The notes under the pieces were generated by a model. The model had not been told where the DNA came from and did no database searches. It worked only from the letters and a program-made list of their open reading frames with translations. Both the position numbers and the translations under genes were made by a program. DNA of 64,000 nucleotides. Source: JACVRW01 sp963846505. Lineage in GTDB: Bacteria > Actinomycetota > Thermoleophilia > Solirubrobacterales > Thermoleophilaceae. The stretch covers positions 558,001 to 622,000 of the forward strand of contig CAWJWD010000006.1 in assembly GCA_963846505.1 (NCBI GenBank). The letters run 5' to 3'. Positions 26,183 to 33,374 of the stretch are shown here, one piece after another (within the stretch, counting starts at the first letter, position 1; each line of letters opens with the position of its first letter).

Positions 26183-27175
26183 ATGCCCGGCACCTCGATC
26201 GTCACGACCGTCCGCGATGACCGCGACGCGCTGCGGCTGCTGCTCGACGACCTGGCCGCCCAGACGGTGGCCCCGGCCGAGCTGGTGGTCGTCGACGGCG
26301 GCTCGACCGACGGCACCCACGAGCTGCTCGCGAACTGGAGGGGACCGTTCCCGCTGCGCACGATCGAGGCGCCGGGGGCGAACATCTCCGAGGGCCGCAA
26401 CATCGGCGTGCGCGCCGCCGTCGGGGACTGGATCGCCTGTACGGACGCGGGCTGCCGGCCGGCGCCCGGCTGGCTCGAGGCGCTCGAGACCGCCGGCGAC
26501 GCAGACCTCGCGACAGGGATCTACGTCGTCGACGGGCAGACGCCGCTCGAGCGGGCGCTGGCGGTCTCGCTCTACCCCTCGCCCGACGAGATCGACGACG
26601 ACTCGCTGCCGGTGCGGCTCTGGCAGCGGCTGTTCGGCCGCCGCTTCGAGGCCGATCACGCGACCGGTCGCTCGGTCGCGTTCTCGCGGCGCGCGTGGGA
26701 GGGCGTCGGCGGCTTTCCCGAGGACCTCTACGCGGGCGAGGACGTGGCCTTCAGCCAGGCGATCGTGGAAGCCGGGATGCAGGCGCGACTGGTGCCCGAG
26801 GCAGCGGTGCGCTGGCGCCCGCGCGGGACCTGGGCCGCCAACTCGCGCATGTACAGGTCCTACGCGCGCGGGAACGTGCGCGTGGGCGGAGACGCCAAGC
26901 GGCATCTGATCCGGCTCGCCACCTGGGTCGGCGGGCCGCTGCTGTTCGTCTGGGGCGGGCGGCTCGGGCGCCTGCTCGCCCTGCTCGGCGCCGGGGCCTA
27001 CGTGAGCCTGCCGCTGCGCCGGGCCCGGCGTGCCGGGATGCCGCCGAGCGAGTGGTGGCGGATCCCGGCCGCGATCGTCCTGAAGGACAACTCGCAGCTC
27101 GCCGGAGCGGCCGAGGGCCTGGTCGACCGCGCGCGCGGGATCCGCCAGCCGACGCCCGAGCGCCGGGAGGACTAG
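26183..27175 (+). CDS. Family 2 glycosyltransferase with membrane-anchored C-terminus
   Basis: 330 residues from ATG 26183. GT-A fold: SIVTTVRDDRDALRLLLDDL, AELVVVDGGSTDGTHELL, ISEGRNIGVRAAVGDWIACTDAGCRP (metal-binding TDAG in place of a DXD), and FPEDLYAGEDVAFSQAIVEAG (acceptor-side ED motif). About two hydrophobic segments at 250-290 suggest membrane association. It probably adds a sugar to a lipid- or polymer-linked acceptor on the inner face of the membrane. Donor and acceptor not deducible. Confidence 0.86.
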   Translation: MPGTSIVTTVRDDRDALRLLLDDLAAQTVAPAELVVVDGGSTDGTHELLANWRGPFPLRTIEAPGANISEGRNIGVRAAVGDWIACTDAGCRPAPGWLEALETAGDADLATGIYVVDGQTPLERALAVSLYPSPDEIDDDSLPVRLWQRLFGRRFEADHATGRSVAFSRRAWEGVGGFPEDLYAGEDVAFSQAIVEAGMQARLVPEAAVRWRPRGTWAANSRMYRSYARGNVRVGGDAKRHLIRLATWVGGPLLFVWGGRLGRLLALLGAGAYVSLPLRRARRAGMPPSEWWRIPAAIVLKDNSQLAGAAEGLVDRARGIRQPTPERRED

Positions 27176-27238
27176 CTGACCCCGATCGAGCGCTCGCGCG
27201 CCTACCTGGCCTCCGCTCAGACGCGCGCGGAGGGCACC

Positions 27239-28258
27239 GTGCCGGGCGCCGCGCTGAGGCGCTTCTTCGACCACAGCATGCTCGAGCGGGCGGCCTCGCT
27301 CGCGTTCTACGGGCTGTTCTCGCTGATCCCCGTGCTGCTGATCGCCGCGACGCTGTTCCGCCTGCTCGGCGACCCGGACGCGATCGCCGACGTCCAGCAG
27401 ACGGCCGCGGACGCCGGCGCGTCGCAGTCCGTCCGCGACGTGCTCGGAGACCTGCTCGACAAGGCGCTGTCGGCCGCGCCCGAGGAGGCCGGCAGCCTCG
27501 GACTGGTAGGCCTCGGCACCCTGCTCTACGGCTCGTCGAAGATCTTCACCGACGCGGGCCGGGCGCTCGACCAGATGCGCGGCTCGGGGCGGGTGACCCG
27601 GCCGCTGCTCAAGCGCGCGACCGACCTCGGCTGGACGGTCGTGCTGGTCGTCTGCGGCTTGGCGCTGGCCGTGCTCGTGTTCCTCACCGGCAACCTCGTC
27701 GAGGACCTGTTCGACCTCGTCGGACTCGGACACGTGGGCGACGGTCTCTGGGACGTGATCCGCTGGCCGATCGCACTCGCGCTGGCCGTGCTCGCCTACG
27801 ACGTCGTCGCCTGGGCCGGCCCCACCGGCGCCCGCCGGCCCTTCCGGCTCGTGACTCCAGGCGGCCTGGTCGCCGTCGGCCTGTGGCTGATCGCCACCGT
27901 CGGCTACTCGATCTACCTCAGCAACTTCAGCCGCTACAACGCCACCTACGGCACCTTCGCCGCCCTGATCATCCTGATGCTCTGGCTCTGGTTCAGCTGC
28001 GTCGTGTTCCTCTACGGTGCCGAACTGGACCAAGTCGTCGAGTTGCGCCGTGACTCGGGCGCCGGCGGCTACGAGATCCGCGTGCGCGGCCGGCTCGGCG
28101 ACGAGACCGTCGCGGCACTCGGCGAGCTGACGACGACGCTGGAGCCCAGCGCCACCGTGCTCAGCGGTGAGCTGCGCGACGAGGCGCAGCTGCGCGAGCT
28201 GCTGGAGCAACTGGAGGCGCTGGGGCTGGAGCCGGTCGACGTGCGTCGCAGCGTCTGA
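27239..28258 (+). CDS. YihY/virulence factor BrkB family membrane protein
   Basis: 339 residues with six hydrophobic segments; the N-terminal LERAASLAFYGLFSLIPVLLI and C-terminal TVGYSIYLSNFSRYNATYGTFAALIILMLWLWFSCVVFLYGAELDQV are diagnostic for the family (PF03631). GTG start at 27239; the frame is open further upstream to the preceding stop but without a start codon. A soluble C-terminal tail of about 75 residues follows the last helix. Family members were once called RNase BN by mistake; their function is uncertain, probably envelope transport. Follows the glycosyltransferase by 63 bases on the same strand. Confidence 0.88.
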   Translation: MPGAALRRFFDHSMLERAASLAFYGLFSLIPVLLIAATLFRLLGDPDAIADVQQTAADAGASQSVRDVLGDLLDKALSAAPEEAGSLGLVGLGTLLYGSSKIFTDAGRALDQMRGSGRVTRPLLKRATDLGWTVVLVVCGLALAVLVFLTGNLVEDLFDLVGLGHVGDGLWDVIRWPIALALAVLAYDVVAWAGPTGARRPFRLVTPGGLVAVGLWLIATVGYSIYLSNFSRYNATYGTFAALIILMLWLWFSCVVFLYGAELDQVVELRRDSGAGGYEIRVRGRLGDETVAALGELTTTLEPSATVLSGELRDEAQLRELLEQLEALGLEPVDVRRSV

Positions 28259-28277
28259 GCGCTCGGCAGCAAGCGCC

Positions 28278-28571
28278 TCACCAGATCACACGCGTGGGAT
28301 CGACACCGCGCAGGCGCCTGTCCGCGCTGACCAGCTTGGCGTCGTGGTGCACGGCGGTCGCGTAGATCGCGCGGTCTGCCGGATCGCCGGGAAAGCCCTC
28401 CTCGAGGGCGCCCGCTCGCACGGCAATCGAGAGGTCGACGTCGAACGCCTGGATGTCGAAGCGATCGAGCGCCTCTCCGATCCAGCGCCTGACAGGACGA
28501 TCGAAGGAGATTCGGCCGCGCATCTCCAGATAGGCGATGCCTCGTTGCGTGGGTGCTTCGAGCGTTACGAC
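28278..28571 (-). pseudogene. Truncated PIN-domain (VapC-type) toxin remnant
   Basis: The frame opens after an in-frame TGA at 28572-28574 and ends at 28278. It reads IAYLEMRGRISFDRPVRRWI, then VRAGALEEGFPGDPADRAIYATAVHHDAKLVSADRRLR, which is the C-terminal half of a VapC PIN domain (the GDPADR.I.ATA segment carries the conserved acidic residue). The N-terminal 40 or so residues, with the first catalytic Asp, are missing in every frame, and no antitoxin gene is present. An ATG at 28523 would give an 81-residue product that cannot be a complete nuclease. Confidence 0.7.
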
Positions 28572-28653
28572 TCAGCACCAATGTCAGGTGATGGGCGCCG
28601 GCTCGCAGGCGCCTAGCCCTCCAGCCGCACGCCCACCACGCCGATACAGCACG

Positions 28654-28836
28654 GAAGGTGCGCGGGAGCTCGGCGAGCGGCTCGCGCACGGTCTCTGCGA
28701 GCGCTCGCCGGACCTCGGCTTCACGATCGGCCTGAGCCTCGGCGCGGCCGAGTACGGCAGCGACGGCCGCAGCCTCGACGAGCTGCTGCGCAGCGCCGAC
28801 GACCGCCTCTACGCGGAGAAGCGCAGCCGAGCCGCG
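28654..28836 (+). pseudogene. GGDEF (diguanylate cyclase) C-terminal fragment
   Basis: The rightward frame at 28666-28830 reads ELGERLAHGLCERSP..., then FTIGLSLGAAEYGSDGRSLDELLRSADDRLYAEKRS. This is the end of a GGDEF domain (the VSIGVA...LL..AD.ALY.AKR block). The catalytic GGDEF signature and everything upstream are absent, no stop follows in the expected place, and the 3' end abuts the convergent gene ending at 28870. A relic, not a functional gene. Confidence 0.65.
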
Positions 28837-28869
28837 GCGCGGAGAACGCCGCGGCGGCCGCCGCTCCCC

Positions 28870-29877
28870 TCACCTGAGCTGCACGCGCCCCGCGAAGCGC
28901 TCGGCCTTGCCCTTCCCCCCGGCGGAGGGCGTTACGTCCAACTGCAACCGCAGCGCGACCGCCCCGTAGCGGCGCACGAGCTTGCGACCCTGCTTGTCGA
29001 AGCGCGCGTACAGGTCGAGCTCGCCGGCGCCGGTCGCCGTGCTCGCGCTCGCGACCACCCGGCGGGCGCCGCCCTTGCGTCGCGGCGGCAACGTCAGCCG
29101 CGCGGAGATGTCGCATGCCTGCGTGCACTCGACCGCGAGCGGCACGCCACGCCGAAGCGCACGGCGCAGCGGGAGCGCCTTGCGCCAGCTGGCGTAGGCG
29201 GCAAAGGGCTCGGGCGAGGGCTTCTTGCCGGCAGGGAGTTGGCCCCTAGGCGGGAGCTGCCCGCCGGACGGAGGCTGCGGGGTGAGCGGCGGCAGCCCGG
29301 TGACGGGCTCCGCCGGGCCCTCGCAATCCGCGTCGAGCACGTCCTCGGCGTCGCTGGCCACGCCGTCGTTGCCGAGGCCGCAGTGGACCACGTCGCGCTC
29401 CCCGTCGAGCACGTCGATCGTGTCGTCGCCGTCGCCCCCGGTCAGCTCGTCCTCGCCCGCGTCGCCGACGAGCACGTCGCCGAAGCGGGAGCCGGTCAGC
29501 CGGTCGTTGCCGGAGCCGCCCCAGAGGGCCGTGGGCGCCGGTACGTCGCCCATCACGCCGGTCGACCAGGTGTCGCCGTCGTCGCCGAGCGACGCCACGA
29601 TCCGCTGGACGCCGTTCGGCGGACAGAAGCCGCCGGTGCCGAGTCCTCCGTCCAGCGCCCATGGGGTGCACGGGGCAACCTGCGTCATGGGCGCGCCACC
29701 GCTGTCCTGGAGCGTGTAGCCGAACGGCGGCTGGAGGTTGAAGCCGACGGAGTTGAGCTCCCCGGGACCGGCGACGAAGCGCAGCTCGCCTTCCGCGACG
29801 GAAAGGGTCGAGGCGCTCGCGGTGGCGGGCAGCGCAAGGAGGAGCAGCAGCATGATGGGCCAGATACGAGCGCTCAT
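28870..29877 (-). CDS. Secreted protein with RTX-like Ca-binding repeats
   Basis: 335 residues; signal peptide about 1-23 (MSARIWPIMLLLLLALPA...). Residues about 125-180 hold hemolysin-type nonapeptide repeats (GGSGNDRLTGSRFGDVLVG, then GEDELTGGDGDDTIDVLDG), which bind Ca2+ outside the cell. A Pro/Gly-rich linker (about 190-220) leads to a C-terminal beta-domain with two Cys (CTQAC) seen in many Solirubrobacterales exported proteins. The protease or lipase module often attached to RTX repeats is absent, so it is probably structural or adhesive. Confidence 0.82.
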   Translation of the reverse strand: MSARIWPIMLLLLLALPATASASTLSVAEGELRFVAGPGELNSVGFNLQPPFGYTLQDSGGAPMTQVAPCTPWALDGGLGTGGFCPPNGVQRIVASLGDDGDTWSTGVMGDVPAPTALWGGSGNDRLTGSRFGDVLVGDAGEDELTGGDGDDTIDVLDGERDVVHCGLGNDGVASDAEDVLDADCEGPAEPVTGLPPLTPQPPSGGQLPPRGQLPAGKKPSPEPFAAYASWRKALPLRRALRRGVPLAVECTQACDISARLTLPPRRKGGARRVVASASTATGAGELDLYARFDKQGRKLVRRYGAVALRLQLDVTPSAGGKGKAERFAGRVQLR

Positions 29878-29939
29878 GGTGCCTCTAGCAAACACCATCG
29901 CGCCGCCGAGATGCGCCGGCAGGTCCGCGATCCGACGAA

Positions 29940-30545
29940 TCAGGTCCGCAGGCCCTGAAGCAGCGACAGCAGCGCCGGCTCCACCACGCGCCGCTCGGCC
30001 TGGGGATCCTCGGCGTGGCCGACCGTCATCGCGGCCTCGCCGAGCGCCCCGAGCAGCAGGTGGGCCAGCGGACGCACCGGCTGTGGCGTCAGCGCGCCCG
30101 CGTCCATCGCGCCCTGCAGGCCGGCGGTCACCAGGCCGAGCCCGTAGCGGGCGTCGATCTCCCGCCACTCGGCCCAGCCGAGCACCGTCGGCGCGTCGAG
30201 CAGCGCGATCTGGGCGAAGGCGGGATCGGTGCAGGTGTCGAGGAAGCTGCGCACCCCGTTGACCAGCAGCTCGAAGGGATCGCCGCTGGCGGCGGCCTCC
30301 ATCTCGCGCGCGAGCGAGGCGACCATCTCCGCCTCGACCCGCTCGTGCACGGCGCGAAAGAGGTCGCGCTTGTCCTCGAAGTGGTGGTAGAGCGCGCCGC
30401 GCGTGACGGCCGCGCGCTGCACGATCTCCTCGGTCCCGACCGCGGCGAAGCCCCGCGCCGCGAACAGCTCGCGGGCGGCCGCGAGCAGCGCGGAGCGCGT
30501 GCTCTCGGAGCGTCGTGCGCGAGTGCCGATCTCGCTCTTCTCCAC
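29940..30545 (-). CDS. TetR/AcrR family transcriptional regulator
   Basis: 201 residues, GTG start. TetR HTH at about 15-60: TRSALLAAARELFAARGFAAVGTEEIVQRAAVTRGALYHHFEDKRDLF. The ligand domain is of the TetR_C_13-like type. Divergent from the CAP-domain gene, with only 32 bases between the start codons, so binding there would control both. The ligand is unknown. Confidence 0.9.
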   Translation of the reverse strand: MEKSEIGTRARRSESTRSALLAAARELFAARGFAAVGTEEIVQRAAVTRGALYHHFEDKRDLFRAVHERVEAEMVASLAREMEAAASGDPFELLVNGVRSFLDTCTDPAFAQIALLDAPTVLGWAEWREIDARYGLGLVTAGLQGAMDAGALTPQPVRPLAHLLLGALGEAAMTVGHAEDPQAERRVVEPALLSLLQGLRT

Positions 30546-30554
30546 CAGGCAAAC

Positions 30555-30570
30555 CTACCTTGGCTACCTT
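30555..30570. promoter_or_regulatory. Possible TetR operator: two CTACCTT direct repeats
   Basis: CTACCTT occurs at 30555-30561 and 30564-30570, nine bases apart, in the 32-base gap between the divergent TetR and CAP-protein genes. TetR sites are usually palindromic, and this one is not clearly so; the position is the main argument. Confidence 0.3.
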
Positions 30571-30577
30571 CTGCCGC

Positions 30578-31774
30578 ATGAGGCTCCGGCCGGGCAGGGA
30601 CGCGACCTCCGTCGTCGGCATCGCCGTGGCGCTGTTCTGCGTGCTGCTGCCGACCGCCGGCGCGAGTGCCGAGGGCAGCGCCGCGGCTGTCGACAAGCTC
30701 AACGCGCAGCGTGCCGCGCACGGCATCCCCGCCGGCATCGTGCACGTCCCCGAGTGGAGCGGCTGGTGCGATCTGCACAACGGCTACATGGCGCAGAACG
30801 GCATCGGCCACGCGGAGGACCCGAGCGCGCCGGGCTACACCGAGGACGGGGACAAGGCGGGTCGCAACAGCGTGCTCGCCGGCGGCACCGGCTGGGGCGC
30901 GACGAACCCCTGGGAGACGGCGCCGATCCACCTGCACCAGCTGCTGGCGCCGCGGCTCGACGCGATGGGGGTCGCCGACAGCCACGGCTACGTCTGCGCG
31001 ACGACGCTGCTCTCCCGCAATCGTCCGGCACCACCCATCGACACGGTCTACACCTACCCCGGCAACGGCACCGTCCATCGGGCGAGCGAGGTGGCGGCGG
31101 AGGGGCCGTACACGCCGGGCGAGCTGGTCGGGATCCCCAAGGGCACGGAGACCGGCCCGTACCTCTACGTCTCCGTCGACGGACCCAGCTTCGACGCCTT
31201 CGCGAACGCGCGGATCGTGGCCGCGTCGCTGACCGGACCGAGCGGCCCCGTGCCGCTGAAGACCGTCGACAACGTCACGCCGGGGCTGGAGGGCTACCTG
31301 CCGCCCGGCGGCGAGCTGATCCCCGTCAACCCGCTGGCGCGGGACGCTTCGTACCGCGCCAGCGTCGACCTTACCGTCGGCGACGCGCAGACCCCGATCC
31401 ATCACGAGTGGACCTTCACCACCGGCCGCACGAGCGCCCCGACTCCCGGCGGGAGTCCCGGCACGCCGGCCCAGCCGCGACGCGCGTGGCTGAAGCTGAA
31501 GCGCACCGGGCGTCACACCCGTCGTCGCATGCAGGTGCGGCTGCTCGCTTCGGCGGTGCTCGTCGGACGCCGGGCGACGCTGCGCGTGCGGACGTCGAGC
31601 AAGCCGAGGGCGCGCACCCGGACGATGCGCCTGCACGCTCGGCAGCGACTGTGGCTGCCGCGGCCGCCACGCGGCGGCGGACAGACGTCGGTGCGCGTGA
31701 CCGTCGAGCCGTTCACCCGCACCGACGTGCGCTACGGCAAGACCACGCTCGCGGTCAGCTGGCAGCGACGCTGA
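30578..31774 (+). CDS. Secreted CAP/SCP-domain protein
   Basis: 398 residues; signal peptide to about residue 30. The CAP-like region spans about 35-160: VDKLNAQRAAHGIP, WCDLHNGYMAQNGIGHAEDP (the His/Glu pair), NSVLAGGTGWG, NPWETAPIHLHQLLAPRLDAMG, and GYVCATTL, with two conserved Cys. A domain of about 100 residues follows, resembling a bacterial Ig-like or copper-resistance-type sandwich (IHHEWTFTTGR), then a very basic C-terminal beta-region. Probably a cell-wall or extracellular lipid-binding or protease-like protein; role unknown. Start ATG 30578. Confidence 0.8.
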   Translation: MRLRPGRDATSVVGIAVALFCVLLPTAGASAEGSAAAVDKLNAQRAAHGIPAGIVHVPEWSGWCDLHNGYMAQNGIGHAEDPSAPGYTEDGDKAGRNSVLAGGTGWGATNPWETAPIHLHQLLAPRLDAMGVADSHGYVCATTLLSRNRPAPPIDTVYTYPGNGTVHRASEVAAEGPYTPGELVGIPKGTETGPYLYVSVDGPSFDAFANARIVAASLTGPSGPVPLKTVDNVTPGLEGYLPPGGELIPVNPLARDASYRASVDLTVGDAQTPIHHEWTFTTGRTSAPTPGGSPGTPAQPRRAWLKLKRTGRHTRRRMQVRLLASAVLVGRRATLRVRTSSKPRARTRTMRLHARQRLWLPRPPRGGGQTSVRVTVEPFTRTDVRYGKTTLAVSWQRR

Positions 31775-31803
31775 GGGCGCCCGCGCCGCCGTAGGATCAG
31801 GCC

Positions 31804-32664
31804 ATGTCCTCGCTCACGCTCGGCTCGGGCATCCGCGTCCACGCGCTCGAGACCGGGACCGTGCTGATCCGGCCCAGCCAGATGCGCGGGCGCGGCCATG
31901 GCCTGCGGCGCCGGGCCGCGCCGCTGTTCGATCGCGAGTGGAGCGAGCCGCTGCCGATCCTGAGCTGGGCGATCGAGCACCCCGAGGGCCTGATCGTCGT
32001 GGACACCGGTGACACGGCACGCACTGCCGAGCCGGGCTACCTGCCGCGCTGGCACCCCTACTACCGCCGCGCGGTGCGGCTGCGCGTGACGCCCGACGAC
32101 GAGATCGGCCCGCGGCTGCGCGCTCTCGGCCTCGACCCGGCCGATGCGCGCTGGCTCGTGCTTACCCACCTGCACACCGACCACGCCGGCGGGCTGCACC
32201 ACTTCCGCGGAGTGCCGACGCTTGCCGACGCACGCGAGCTGCGCGCCGCCGCCGGGCTGCGTGGCCGGCTCGACGGGTACCTGCCGCACCGTCTCCCGGA
32301 CGACTTCGATCCGACGCCGATCGCCTGGACCGACGACGCGGTCGGCCCCTTCGACCACTCGCTGCCGCTCACCGCGGCCGGCGACGTCGTGCTGCTGCCA
32401 GCCCCGGGCCACACCCCCGGGCACCTCGTCGTGCTCGTGCGCGACGGCGAGCGTCAGCTCCTGCTCGCCGGCGACGTCGGCTACACCGAGACGCTGGTGC
32501 GCGAACGTGCCGTCGACGGCGTCAGCGCGGACGAACGAACGGCGACGCGCACGCTCGAGCGGGTCGGCGAGCTGGCGCGAGCGACGCCGACCGTCGTGCT
32601 GCCGACCCACGACCCGCAGAGCCCTGCGCGGCTGGCGGCGGCGAGCGCCTTCCCCGGCGACTAG
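31804..32664 (+). CDS. MBL-fold metallo-hydrolase, lactonase-like
   Basis: 286 residues. Zinc motif THLHTDHAGG (H122, H124, D126, H127), followed by PAPGHTPGH and LLAGDVGY (third and fourth metal ligands) and VLPTHDP. The overall plan matches the N-acyl-homoserine-lactone lactonase branch (AiiA/AttM), which opens lactone rings, but many members act on other esters. ATG start at 31804 four bases after AGGATCAGGCC. Its stop shares CTAG with the stop of the convergent vapC. Confidence 0.85.
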   Translation: MSSLTLGSGIRVHALETGTVLIRPSQMRGRGHGLRRRAAPLFDREWSEPLPILSWAIEHPEGLIVVDTGDTARTAEPGYLPRWHPYYRRAVRLRVTPDDEIGPRLRALGLDPADARWLVLTHLHTDHAGGLHHFRGVPTLADARELRAAAGLRGRLDGYLPHRLPDDFDPTPIAWTDDAVGPFDHSLPLTAAGDVVLLPAPGHTPGHLVVLVRDGERQLLLAGDVGYTETLVRERAVDGVSADERTATRTLERVGELARATPTVVLPTHDPQSPARLAAASAFPGD

Positions 32665-33056
32665 CCGAGCAGGACCGTCTCCAGCCCTGGCAGGGCTTCG
32701 AAGTCCTTGTCCTGCGTGAGCAGCGCCGCCCCATGCGCCGAGGCGGTTGCCGCGATCCATGCATCCTGCACCCGCAACGACCGGCGCTGCTCGCGAAGCG
32801 TGGCAACGAGCCCGGCGAACACGGACGACACGCGTTCGTCGATCGGCAGCGGCGTGCTGACGTGGCGCGCGGACGTCAGCGTCGCGAGCCTCCGGGCGCG
32901 GGTCGCGGCATCGACGGCCATGTGCACCCCGAGCTCGAGCTCGGCGAGCGTCACGATCGACACGGCCGCGTCGTCGATTCCGGGCGGCAACTCGCCGAGC
33001 GGCCGTCCCTGCTCCTCGGCGACGAACAGTGACGTGTCGAGCACGGCCCGACTCAT
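32661..33056 (-). CDS. vapC: PIN-domain toxin, VapC-type ribonuclease
   Basis: 131 residues with all PIN acidic residues: AVLDTSLFVAEEQGR (first Asp), IVTLAELELGVH (Glu), VQDAWIAATASAHGAALLTQDKDF (two Asp). Cleaves RNA when not bound by antitoxin. Its ATG overlaps the antitoxin stop by four bases (ATGA at 33053-33056), the classic coupled order antitoxin then toxin. Confidence 0.9.
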   Translation of the reverse strand: MSRAVLDTSLFVAEEQGRPLGELPPGIDDAAVSIVTLAELELGVHMAVDAATRARRLATLTSARHVSTPLPIDERVSSVFAGLVATLREQRRSLRVQDAWIAATASAHGAALLTQDKDFEALPGLETVLLG

Positions 33057-33301
33057 AGGTCGTCGGTGGTGTCCGGCAGCGCCTCGCGGAGCTCACGCCG
33101 AAGGCCGGGATCGGCCTGCGTGTCGCGGATGCCCTCCCAGAGCGCGAGTGCAGGCACCCAGGTCGGCCGCCGCTCGAGCGGCGCCAGCTGCGCCACCGGC
33201 CTCCGGTCGACGGTCACCTGGATCGTCTCTCCTGCCTCGACCCGTCGCAGCACCTCGCTGGTGTGATTGCGCAGCTGGCGGACCGGGATGGCATCGGGCA
33301 T
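33053..33301 (-). CDS. Phd/YefM-type antitoxin
   Basis: 82 residues from ATG 33301. The N-terminal VRQLRNHTSEVLRRVEAGETIQVTVDRRPVAQLAPL is the Phd/YefM DNA-binding fold; the C-terminus (PTWVPALALWEGIRDTQADPGLRREL...DTTDDL) would neutralise the toxin. First gene of a two-gene operon with vapC. Autoregulation is expected for the family. Confidence 0.9.
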   Translation of the reverse strand: MPDAIPVRQLRNHTSEVLRRVEAGETIQVTVDRRPVAQLAPLERRPTWVPALALWEGIRDTQADPGLRRELREALPDTTDDL

Positions 33302-33346
33302 GAGCCGACCGTAGCACATGAGCTACACTCGTTCGAGTTGCGCGCT

Positions 33347-33365
33347 TATACCTAAGGGGGGTATA
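33347..33365. promoter_or_regulatory. CsoR-type copper operator upstream of copA
   Basis: TATACCTAAGGGGGGTATA, a 19-base imperfect palindrome with the G-tract and TATAC arms typical of CsoR sites, 10 bases before the copA GTG. It would block transcription until Cu(I) binds CsoR. No csoR gene lies in the window, so the regulator must be elsewhere. Confidence 0.75.
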
Positions 33366-33374
33366 GTACGCCGC

